Below, one piece after another: positions 7,629 through 15,071 of a DNA stretch of 19,620 nt; the stretch's first letter is position 1; every line of letters starts with the position of its first letter. The DNA comes from CADCTM01 sp049671305. Lineage in GTDB: Bacteria; Cyanobacteriota; Cyanobacteriia; Cyanobacteriales; Coleofasciculaceae. The stretch spans positions 1 to 19,620 of the forward strand of contig JBATUR010000066.1 in the NCBI GenBank assembly GCA_049671305.1, read 5' to 3'. Both the position numbers and the translations under genes were made by a program. The notes under the pieces were generated by a model. It saw nothing but the letters and a program-made list of their open reading frames with translations. It did no database searches and had not been told where the DNA came from.

Positions 7629-9197
7629 ATGTTACTTCCGAATCAAGTCCTGGTGGCTACGTCTGATCCTCGTCTGATTGTACTTTCGGTACTCATTGCC
7701 ATTATTGGCTCTTATGCTGCTTTAGATATATCAGAACAAATTGCGATTGCACAAGGCACAGCGCGTAATTGGTGGTTGATCGGTAGTGGACTAACATTAG
7801 GGCTTACTGTATGGGCAATGCACTTCACGGCAATTCTTTCCCATAAGCTACCAATACCCGTCAGTTATGACTTCAAGATTGTTTTTGGTTCAATGTTACT
7901 AACAATTTTGGCATCAGGAGTTAGTTTTTTTTTCGTTAGTCGTCAGCCGCTATTGCATTGGCTGCCATTATCAGCCGCCAGTATTTGTGTGGGCGGTGGC
8001 ATTATTGGAATGCATTTTGTTGCTATGTCATCGATGCAATTGGCGGCGAAACCATCTTATGATTTGAAATTATGTGTGCTTTCTGGTGTAGTTGCGATCG
8101 CTCCTAGTTTTGCTACTTTATGGCTAACTTTTAGCCGTCGCGTTGAGTCAAATATACCAGTAGTAGTGCGGAAGCTTGGCGGTGCCGTGATTATGGGCAT
8201 TGCTATCTGTGGGATGCACTATATTGCGATGGCAGGTGTTAGTTTTCGCAGCATTTTTTCTATAACTTCCAGTGTTTCTGTTGTTGATAATAATCTGCTA
8301 TCCGTATTCATTGGCATTACGGCTTTATTGATTTTGATTTTAGCACTAATAGCTTCTTTTTTTAGTAGGCGTCTCAGTGTTGAATTAGCTGTAACGGCAA
8401 TTATGCGCCAAAATGAACTCCGTTTGGAACAATTAGTTAAACTGCGTACTGAAGAATTAGAAACTCAACGATTAATTGCTGAAGCAGCTAACCAAGCAAA
8501 AACTAATTTTTTAGCAAATATGAGTCATGAACTACGGACACCTTTAACTAGTATTATTGGTATGTCTAGTTTGTTGGATAAGCAAATATTTGGCTCGCTT
8601 AACGAAAAGCAGCAGCAATATATAACTATTATTTCTACTTGCGGTTATCAGTTATTAGACTTGATTAATGATTTGCTTGATTTAGCAAAAATTGAGGCGG
8701 GGCGCGAAGAATTAAATTTAGAAGTAATAGAAATAGAAGAAATATCTCAAGGTTGTTTATCTTTAATTCGCCAACAAGCAATTAACCGAGGCTTGCAACT
8801 AGAGTTAGTAATTGAAACTAATTTAATTACCTGCATTGCTGACAAACGCCGTCTTAAACAGATTTTACTAAACTTACTTTCCAATGCCATTAAGTTTACT
8901 AATTCAGGTTCCATTACTCTTTTTGTTAACCAAAGTTTAGATTATCTTCAATTTGCAGTGAAAGATACAGGGATTGGTATTTCCCAAGAACAGTTAGCAG
9001 ATTTGTTTCAACCATTCCAGCAACTAGATAGCAGCACAAATCGCAGCTACAAAGGTACAGGTTTGGGTTTAGCTTTGACCAGGAATTTAGCACAACTTCA
9101 TGGTGGTGATATTACTGTTGAATCAGAGTTAGGGTGTGGTAGTTGTTTTACCTTTTGTTTACCATTATTACAATCTGAGCTTGCTGAAGTAAAGTAA
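7629..9197 (+). CDS. MHYT-domain sensor histidine kinase
   Basis: This 522-residue membrane kinase begins with a seven-helix MHYT sensor (about 15-245) carrying three conserved motifs, MHFT at 64-67, MHFV at 128-131 and MHYI at 196-199. The family is proposed to bind copper through these Met/His residues and to sense O2, CO or NO. A short coiled segment (255-290) leads to the HisKA dimerisation domain with phospho-acceptor His300 in NMSHELRTPL. The HATPase domain follows, with N box N415/N419 (NLLSNAIKF), DTGIG at 446-450 and GTGLGLAL at 476-483. There is no PAS, GAF, HAMP or receiver domain, and no response regulator gene lies next to it, so its partner is elsewhere. A Shine-Dalgarno GAGAG lies just before the ATG. 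All catalytic boxes are intact. Confidence 0.92.
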   Translation: MLLPNQVLVATSDPRLIVLSVLIAIIGSYAALDISEQIAIAQGTARNWWLIGSGLTLGLTVWAMHFTAILSHKLPIPVSYDFKIVFGSMLLTILASGVSFFFVSRQPLLHWLPLSAASICVGGGIIGMHFVAMSSMQLAAKPSYDLKLCVLSGVVAIAPSFATLWLTFSRRVESNIPVVVRKLGGAVIMGIAICGMHYIAMAGVSFRSIFSITSSVSVVDNNLLSVFIGITALLILILALIASFFSRRLSVELAVTAIMRQNELRLEQLVKLRTEELETQRLIAEAANQAKTNFLANMSHELRTPLTSIIGMSSLLDKQIFGSLNEKQQQYITIISTCGYQLLDLINDLLDLAKIEAGREELNLEVIEIEEISQGCLSLIRQQAINRGLQLELVIETNLITCIADKRRLKQILLNLLSNAIKFTNSGSITLFVNQSLDYLQFAVKDTGIGISQEQLADLFQPFQQLDSSTNRSYKGTGLGLALTRNLAQLHGGDITVESELGCGSCFTFCLPLLQSELAEVK

Positions 9198-9227
9198 AAT
9201 AAATGTGTAAGCTCGCTTGTTGAACTC

Positions 9228-9782
9228 ATGATTAAGACAGGAACTCAACTTACTTTAGAGGAATTTCTTGCTCTTCCCGATGGAGATATATACTATGAGT
9301 TTATTGATGGTCAGGCTATCCCCAAAGTGTCTCCAAAATATTTTCATTCAACCTTACAAACTGCGTTTATAATACTTATCCGTGCTTGGTGCAAAGGTAA
9401 AGGTCGAGTTTGTTCAGAGTGGGCAGTTCTTTTAAAGCGTCAGGGAAAAGATTTGGCACCTATACCTGATATAACTTATATTTCTTATGAAAGATTACCA
9501 AAAAGTTGGAAAAAAAACGAAGCTTGTCCGGCTATTCCTGAACTGGTTATAGAAATTATTTCGCCTGATCAGACGATAAAAGAATTTGAAGAAAAAGCTC
9601 AAGATTATTTATTAGCTGGAGTGTCGCGAGTTTGGGTTGTAGACCCGGAAGCAATTAGTATTAGGGTCTTTTTTGCTGATGCAAGTCAAGTTTATACAGA
9701 TAATACACCAATTGTTGATGAGCTATTTTCTGGTTTGGAACTAACAACAAAACAAATTTTTGAAGAAGCAGAATTAATTTAA
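9228..9782 (+). CDS. Uma2-family putative restriction endonuclease (DUF820)
   Basis: This 184-residue protein is of the family that is greatly expanded in cyanobacteria. The core reads TLEEFLALPDGDIYYEFIDGQAI at the N-terminus, then PIPDITYIS (Asp81), LVIEIISP (Glu109) and K-A-x-x-Y-L (Lys123). Together these give the PD-(D/E)XK nuclease signature D...E-x-I...K. VSRVWVVDPE in the C-terminal half is also standard. Its nuclease activity is inferred from fold; biological targets are unknown, and copies are often found singly next to unrelated genes. It starts 30 bases after the MHYT kinase stop in the same direction, so read-through transcription is possible but a functional link is not implied. 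The length is normal and the sequence is unbroken. Confidence 0.9.
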   Translation: MIKTGTQLTLEEFLALPDGDIYYEFIDGQAIPKVSPKYFHSTLQTAFIILIRAWCKGKGRVCSEWAVLLKRQGKDLAPIPDITYISYERLPKSWKKNEACPAIPELVIEIISPDQTIKEFEEKAQDYLLAGVSRVWVVDPEAISIRVFFADASQVYTDNTPIVDELFSGLELTTKQIFEEAELI

Positions 9783-10015
9783 TATTAAGAAACGATGAAG
9801 TAGTTTGTACTTTTACGTTGATAAAACTCGCTGAAAGCCTGCATATTTGGCAAACTTAGGCGATCGCTTCTAGTCAATGTCATACTAGATCTTATCGAGC
9901 CTTCTTCAAACCTTACTGAAGAAAGTGCTAGTTTTAGTTAGGCAGGGCATTTCTACAAATTCCGGATACACTATTGATTTTGTCGAATTTAATTAATATC
10001 CCTTGGCGAATTAGT

Positions 10016-11074
10016 ATGCCATATATTCACTACCTGCCTGATGAAAGACACATTGAGGTTGATGAAGGCGAATTTATCCTTGAGGCGGCTTTGCGCTTTA
10101 ATATACCCCATACTCATGTCTGTGGGAAATTAGCCAGATGTTCTACCTGTCGCGTGCTAGTTATTGAGGGTTTAGAAAATTGTGGTGAGCGTAATTCAGC
10201 AGAAAGAGCAGTTAGTGAACAATTACATTTTGCTCCCACAATTCGGCTCGCTTGTCAAACGCAAGTTTTTGATGATGTAACAGTACGCCGTCTAGCAATT
10301 GACGGAGAAGATCTGAATATAATTAACGATGAAATGAAGGGAAAAGTTGTCCCTAATTCCATCGATCAAGAAAAAAAAATTGCTATTTTATTTGCTGATA
10401 TTCGCGGATTTACCACGTTTTCAGAAAAGCTGCTGCCCTACGATGTTATCTATGTTCTAAATCGCTACTTCCGCACAATGGGGCAGGTTATTAGTAGTCA
10501 CGATGGCATGATTAATAATTATATGGGTGATGGATTGATGGCACTTTTCGGCTTAAAAAACTCTCAAGAAGCTGCCGAACAATCTGTTAGAGCAGCTCTT
10601 GAAATGATTGAGGCGATGGAGAAATTTAATCCTCATTTAGAAATGTTGTATCAGCAAAATTTGCAAATTGGCATTGGCATCCATTACGGAAGTGTCGTAA
10701 TTGGTGAAGTCGGATCACCTGATAACAAACGAGTTACAGCTATTGGTGATGCTGTCAACTTAGCTTCACGAATTGAATCAGCTAATAAGCTAGTTGGTAC
10801 TACCTTACTAATTTCTGAATCTGTTTATGCACAGGTGAGAGGACAAGTTATTGTTAATCAATCTTGTCGGGTGCAAATTCCTGGTAAAAGTGGCGAGTAT
10901 CCTCTTTATGAAATCACTGGAATTTCTTCTCCAATTGTTTCCCAAGATAGTCTCAGAAGCAGGAATCAAAGTAAACTTTTTTCAAGTTTTTTGCATCCTA
11001 TTAAGCAATTTATTGATTTTATCTGGGAAAGTTTAAAAAAGATTTGGAGATTTTTACAGTTCAATAGACGCTGA
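10016..11074 (+). CDS. [2Fe-2S] ferredoxin-domain class III nucleotide cyclase
   Basis: This 352-residue protein makes a cyclic nucleotide (probably cAMP) and appears to be redox-sensing. Residues 1-95 form a ferredoxin domain with C36-x5-C42-x2-C45 and C80 as [2Fe-2S] ligands, a spacing like adrenodoxin-type ferredoxins. Residues about 120-300 form a class III cyclase domain. Metal-binding Asp128 (FADIRGFT) and Asp172 (MGDGLMALFG), plus catalytic Asn248 and Arg252 (AVNLASR), are present. The usual adenine-specifying Lys (in D-K-x-x-GD) is Asn168, and the partner Asp before T-x-I-GD is Arg239, so substrate choice cannot be read from sequence. The basic, aromatic C-terminal tail (325-352) could contact the membrane. 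A TTG at 9974 in frame would add 14 residues; the ATG is preferred because the ferredoxin fold begins right there. Confidence 0.88.
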   Translation: MPYIHYLPDERHIEVDEGEFILEAALRFNIPHTHVCGKLARCSTCRVLVIEGLENCGERNSAERAVSEQLHFAPTIRLACQTQVFDDVTVRRLAIDGEDLNIINDEMKGKVVPNSIDQEKKIAILFADIRGFTTFSEKLLPYDVIYVLNRYFRTMGQVISSHDGMINNYMGDGLMALFGLKNSQEAAEQSVRAALEMIEAMEKFNPHLEMLYQQNLQIGIGIHYGSVVIGEVGSPDNKRVTAIGDAVNLASRIESANKLVGTTLLISESVYAQVRGQVIVNQSCRVQIPGKSGEYPLYEITGISSPIVSQDSLRSRNQSKLFSSFLHPIKQFIDFIWESLKKIWRFLQFNRR

Positions 11075-11147
11075 TAAATTAATGATATCAAGATTTAGAA
11101 TCTGAAAACTAGCCTCATGAACAGAGGCAGATTTACCTCTATCGTAG

Positions 11148-11177
11148 GGGCGCACAGCAGTGCGCCCGTTTTGTTTT
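11148..11177. terminator. Perfect GC-rich hairpin with T-rich tail between convergent genes
   Basis: GGGCGCAC (11148-11155), loop AGCA and GTGCGCCC (11160-11167) form a perfect 8-base-pair stem, followed on the plus strand by GTTTTGTTTT. This is a good factor-independent terminator for the cyclase gene, which ends about 75 bases before. It lies 32 bases from the stop of the oppositely oriented caspase gene and could act for both. The longer string GTAGGGGCGCACAGCAGTGC also resembles a palindrome I recall as widely scattered in cyanobacterial intergenic DNA, with the right-hand CTAC end missing here. Confidence 0.72.
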
Positions 11178-11199
11178 AAATTAATCAAGTTAAAGCAAG

Positions 11200-12816
11200 T
11201 TACTCCTCACAACTCTCCAAACGAGAAAACAAGCCACTGCCAAAAAATCCACCACCCACAAAACCACTTACAAAAACCCACTCAGGCAAATGTCCAAGCG
11301 GCGCATTAAGTGAGAAATTTAAATTCCGATATCCCACCCAAGAATCATTAATCCGCCAGCCAACTTCATCGCCAAATTTCTTCCAAACTTCGAGATCTTC
11401 ATCTTTATTTGTACCTTCAATACTCTCCCAAATACGCCTTTGCACACTAAAGCAAAAGTGTCCATTACTGTACTTACTCCAAAGTTGATCAATAATCCGC
11501 AAATCTTCACAAGGAAACACATCTAAATCCTCTTCACTTAACCAACCATCTTGCTCTCTACCAGATGCTTTGATCATGACATTTTCCGTTTCTCGATCTG
11601 CTTCTTGCCACTTTCCTGATGCTAATAAATCTTGTAGTTGCGAGTAGTCTACCTGCTTTGAAGAATTCAAATCATTTGTATTATTTAGAACACTATCAAT
11701 AGCCGTTAATTCATTTGTTGGTAAATCTAAACTTGCCCAAACCGATTCTAATTGTGCAATGACACGCATTTCAATTGGTGCGACATCTTCATCTCTCAAG
11801 CTCAAAACCTGCTGCAAATCCTTCAATTCATCGCGAGTATAATCACTAATTGGATATTCGTGATGAACTGCTTCTCGGAGCGCCTGCTCGTATTCTTGTA
11901 ATTTTTTCTTATATTCTCGATAAGGCTTTAAAACTTCTACTTCAATTGTTGCTGCCTCTTCTGGCAACAGCCCTAATGCATCTCTTTTAGCATTGAGAAT
12001 TCGCCGCCCTACAGGAGATATTTTACCACCATGAACATAACGCTCAACTTCTTTGCGATACTTTAATTTTGGCTTACCAATCGGTACTTTAGCAATGATA
12101 ATTTTATACCCTTCTTTAACGGTATAAATTTCTGGTTTCATTGCGGGTGCAGCTTTTTGCACTTTAATACTTGCATACTCATGAAGTTCGTCAACTGAAA
12201 TCACTTCATCTTCATCTAAATCTGCAGCTCCTGTTTCAATTCCTTCCACTAAATAACGGGTATAAATAGAAAGATCGGCGTCTTGTTGTTCAAAAGAATA
12301 TTGAGTAGAAGTTGAAGAAGTAAGCACGGCTCTACCTTCACCGCCGAGTTGTCTTTTAATATCAATAGAACTATCATCTTTAGCGAGTAAACCTTCACCA
12401 AATGCGCCACTAAAACAACAATCAAGAATTACTACTTGCCTTTTTGCACGACTATCACTCATAATTTCTTGAATGAATCGAGCTGAAAGTGCTGTTGAAC
12501 GAATTAAGCCTCCTCGTTCGTTTTTACGAGTAGTACGAGTAGCTAAATAAAGATTACCACTTTCATCTTTTATACCATGCCCAGAGAAAAATAATAGTAA
12601 TAAATCTTCTCTACTACCAGCACCAAATAAATTCTCAATTGCTGTTCCCATTTCCTGCGGATCTGGATCAATAAGCGATTTTACTTCTTTAAAGTCGCCT
12701 ATATCTGGATGTTGCAAAACACGATGCATTTCCTCTACATCTTTTGTCGCCGCAGGCAACTGGTTGAAACCAGCGCCATACTGGCTGACTCCGATCAGCA
12801 ATGCCACTTTAACCAT
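11200..12816 (-). CDS. Caspase-like protease (orthocaspase) fused to a GUN4 tetrapyrrole-binding domain
   Basis: This 538-residue protein has an N-terminal caspase-fold peptidase C14 domain (about 3-245). It carries the full His-Cys dyad: His80 in FFSGHG and Cys134 in DCCFSG. LDEDEVISVDEL (199-211 region) has the spacing of an EF-hand calcium loop, with Glu replacing the usual Gly at position 6. Residues about 255-355 form a helical linker with two similar halves, R-x-x-LGLLPEEAATIE and L-x-x-VLSLRDEDVAPIE. The C-terminus (389-535) is a GUN4 domain: DYSQLQDLLASGKWQEAD, FPCEDLRIIDQLW, YSNGHFCFSVQ and APLGHLPEW are all typical. GUN4 binds protoporphyrin and Mg-porphyrins and activates Mg-chelatase. 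The fusion suggests proteolysis gated by tetrapyrroles or calcium, which is inference. It lies 125 bases downstream of the WD40 kinase gene in the same direction. No signal peptide is seen. Confidence 0.92.
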   Translation of the reverse strand: MVKVALLIGVSQYGAGFNQLPAATKDVEEMHRVLQHPDIGDFKEVKSLIDPDPQEMGTAIENLFGAGSREDLLLLFFSGHGIKDESGNLYLATRTTRKNERGGLIRSTALSARFIQEIMSDSRAKRQVVILDCCFSGAFGEGLLAKDDSSIDIKRQLGGEGRAVLTSSTSTQYSFEQQDADLSIYTRYLVEGIETGAADLDEDEVISVDELHEYASIKVQKAAPAMKPEIYTVKEGYKIIIAKVPIGKPKLKYRKEVERYVHGGKISPVGRRILNAKRDALGLLPEEAATIEVEVLKPYREYKKKLQEYEQALREAVHHEYPISDYTRDELKDLQQVLSLRDEDVAPIEMRVIAQLESVWASLDLPTNELTAIDSVLNNTNDLNSSKQVDYSQLQDLLASGKWQEADRETENVMIKASGREQDGWLSEEDLDVFPCEDLRIIDQLWSKYSNGHFCFSVQRRIWESIEGTNKDEDLEVWKKFGDEVGWRINDSWVGYRNLNFSLNAPLGHLPEWVFVSGFVGGGFFGSGLFSRLESCEE

Positions 12817-12828
12817 CTACCATATATC

Positions 12829-12900
12829 CTAATTTACTGCTAAAAATTTCTGTGCTGCCGCTATGAAGGCTGATACTTCTTCTATCGTAGTATTTCTCAT
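12829..12900 (-). CDS. Possible 23-residue micro-ORF in the kinase-caspase gap
   Basis: Reading the minus strand, an ATG at 12898-12900 opens a frame of 23 codons ending in TAG at 12829-12831, 12 bases before the caspase ATG. The peptide begins MRNTTIEEVSAFIAAAQKFL and would form one amphipathic helix. TAGG lies just before the ATG, a poor ribosome site. It may be chance, a leader peptide coupled to caspase translation, or the remnant of a short upstream domain. I do not recognise it. Confidence 0.2.
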   Translation of the reverse strand: MRNTTIEEVSAFIAAAQKFLAVN

Positions 12901-12941
12901 CCTAGAGCGTGTCTGTCTAAAATCTAATATTTACAATGCTA

Positions 12942-15071
12942 CTATTTCGGTAGTCGCCAAATTGAGATTTTACTATCACCACTACCTGTGGCAATAGTTT
13001 GTCCATCCGAACTAATTGCAAAGCGATCAATTGCTTTAGAATGCCCTGTGAGAGTATAAATTTCTTGCCCAGTTGCTAAGTTCCAAATTTTGATAGTTTT
13101 ATCAGTACTAGCACTAACTAAAGTTTGTCCGTCGGCACTAATACTTAAGTAATTAACAAAACTAGAATGCCCTTTAAGTGTACGAATTTCTTGCCCTGTT
13201 GCTAAGTTCCAAATTTTGATAGTTTTATCAGTACTAGCACTAACTAAAGTTTGTCCGTCGGCACTAATACTTAAGTAATTAACAAAGCTAGAATGCCCTT
13301 TAAGTGTGCGAACTTCTTGCCCTGTTGCCAAACTCCAAAGCTTGATAGTTTTATCGGTACTGGCACTTGCTAGGGTTTGCCCATCTGGACTAATTGCGAC
13401 ATAATTTACTTTATTAGAATGTCCAACAAGTGTGTAAATCTCCTTCCCTGTAATCAGATTCCAAATTTTAATTTTATTGTCAGCACTTCCTGTCGCAATA
13501 GTTTGCCAATCTGAACTAATTGCAAAGTAATCAATATAGTTAGAATGACCTGAAATTGTGCGAACTTCTTTACCTGTTGCTAAATTCCAAAGTTTAATAG
13601 TTTTATCGGCACTAGCACTTACTAAAATCTGTCCATCCCGACTAATTGCCAAATAATTAACAAAGCTAGTATGATTTGTAAGAGTACGAATTTCTTTGCC
13701 AGTTGTTATATTCCAAAGCTTAATCGTTTTATCAGCACTGGCACTGGCTAAGGTTTGTCCATCTGGACTAATAACGAGGTAATTAACAAAGCTAGTATGA
13801 CCTCTTAGAGTACGAATTTCTTGACCCGTTGCCAAATTCCAAAGTTTAATCGTTTTATCAGCACTGGCACTGGCTAAGGTTTGTCCATCTGGACTAATTA
13901 ATAAGTAGTTAATAAAACTGTTATGACCATTAATAGTTTTGGCTATAGGGATAGTTTGACGTGTTGTAATATTATTAGTTAGTAGTTGTTGATATTGCCA
14001 AGTCCCATAGCCACCTAATCCCATAATTAAAGCAACAATTGAACCAACTATCCATTGCTTTTTAGCTTTGAGTTTGTGGGTATACTTTAAGTAATTTGAA
14101 AAAGTATTAATAGGTTTTCTATTAACTTTATCTGCGACTTTAGGCGGGTTTACTTCCTGCCTTAGTATTTCTAGTTCATCTAATAACTCTTGAGTGGTTT
14201 TGTGCCTTGCTGAGGCAGTTGGAGCCATCAATTTATCAATAAAATCTGCTAAAAAAGCTGAAATGTGTGGAGCAGATTCACGCCAATTACAATAGTCGGT
14301 TAAAGGCTCATACATTGTTCGATCTGTTGCTTGTTTTCCTGTCAACAAATATACAAATGTTCGTCCTAATGCATAAAAATCTGATTGCGGTACAGCATGA
14401 CCTTTTTCTTGTTCAGGCGGGGTATAACCAGCCGAACTAATCTTGGTTACATTACCTGCACCACCAGCAAGTTCTGCAAGGTAAGTATAAGTTAATTCTC
14501 TAGCTGTACCAAAGTCAATTAAGACAAGTTGCCCTGTTGAACGAATCATGATATTTGCTGGTTTAATATCACGATGAAAGTAGTTTTGTTGATGAACAAG
14601 ATGCAAGATTTCTGCTAATTGTTTTAACCAATTTAAAGCTTGCTTTTCAGAAATTGGTTGATAATTTTGCTGTTTCATCCATTGCTTTAAATCAAGTCCA
14701 TCAATTTTTTCCATAATCAGGCAATGCACGGGTTCGGAGTAATTTTTGCCTGTAAACTGAAAATATCCATCGGTTGAAACTTTTGGGATACCTGGATGAT
14801 TTAGTTGGCTTAATACTGCTGCTTCTTGCTGAAATAATTCGACAACTCTAGAATTATTATTGTGCTTAGTTTTTAGGACTTTCAAGATTTTGGGAATTGT
14901 CCCTTGATATGCTTCATAAACCTTGCCAAAACCGCTACTGTCACTCAGCAGCCGCATTACTTGATAGCGCCCTTGTAGCAACAGATCTGAGCCACAATTG
15001 CGACAAAAGTGAAGATTGACGTTGGCTGGATCATTTCGCTGAGGGCAGCTTGGATTGATACAATAGCTCAT
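12942..15071 (-). CDS. Membrane-anchored Ser/Thr protein kinase with zinc ribbon and eight WD40 repeats
   Basis: This 709-residue protein opens with a zinc ribbon of four cysteines (C4, C9, C23, C26). A Hanks-type kinase domain follows at about 36-305. The Gly-rich loop is degenerate (SDSSGFGKVYEA), with ATP-anchoring Lys64, Glu83 in helix C, HRDIKPAN with catalytic Asp168, and DFG at 186-188. The activation segment ends in AGYTPPEQ, so it should be an active kinase. A single membrane helix lies at about 340-356. The outer or far side is a beta-propeller of eight WD40 repeats of 42 residues (382-709). By topology the kinase should be cytoplasmic and the propeller on the other side of the membrane. 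Such kinase-WD40 proteins are common in filamentous cyanobacteria; their ligands are mostly unknown. The caspase-GUN4 gene follows in the same direction and may be co-transcribed. Confidence 0.94.
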   Translation of the reverse strand: MSYCINPSCPQRNDPANVNLHFCRNCGSDLLLQGRYQVMRLLSDSSGFGKVYEAYQGTIPKILKVLKTKHNNNSRVVELFQQEAAVLSQLNHPGIPKVSTDGYFQFTGKNYSEPVHCLIMEKIDGLDLKQWMKQQNYQPISEKQALNWLKQLAEILHLVHQQNYFHRDIKPANIMIRSTGQLVLIDFGTARELTYTYLAELAGGAGNVTKISSAGYTPPEQEKGHAVPQSDFYALGRTFVYLLTGKQATDRTMYEPLTDYCNWRESAPHISAFLADFIDKLMAPTASARHKTTQELLDELEILRQEVNPPKVADKVNRKPINTFSNYLKYTHKLKAKKQWIVGSIVALIMGLGGYGTWQYQQLLTNNITTRQTIPIAKTINGHNSFINYLLISPDGQTLASASADKTIKLWNLATGQEIRTLRGHTSFVNYLVISPDGQTLASASADKTIKLWNITTGKEIRTLTNHTSFVNYLAISRDGQILVSASADKTIKLWNLATGKEVRTISGHSNYIDYFAISSDWQTIATGSADNKIKIWNLITGKEIYTLVGHSNKVNYVAISPDGQTLASASTDKTIKLWSLATGQEVRTLKGHSSFVNYLSISADGQTLVSASTDKTIKIWNLATGQEIRTLKGHSSFVNYLSISADGQTLVSASTDKTIKIWNLATGQEIYTLTGHSKAIDRFAISSDGQTIATGSGDSKISIWRLPK
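12945..13928 (-). repeat. Eight tandem 126-base WD40-coding repeats
   Basis: The 3' part of the kinase gene consists of seven full units of 126 bases and a last unit of 102 bases. In coding order they are 13803-13928, 13677-13802, 13551-13676, 13425-13550, 13299-13424, 13173-13298, 13047-13172 and 12945-13046. Units 6 and 7 match at 119 of 126 bases by my alignment, including an unbroken run of 89. Units 4 and 8 share features absent from the others (ID-x-FAISSD and TIATGS). This implies an older doubling of a four-unit block plus a recent exchange or duplication between units 6 and 7. Confidence 0.92.

Noticed and set aside
9974..10015. TTG start giving 14 extra residues for the ferredoxin-cyclase
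   Set aside because: No Shine-Dalgarno, rare start codon, and the ferredoxin fold begins at the ATG at 10016.
12945..13928. Regular direct repeats that could be taken for a CRISPR or satellite array
   Set aside because: Period of 126 bases is entirely in frame and encodes WD40 blades; there are no unique spacers of CRISPR size.
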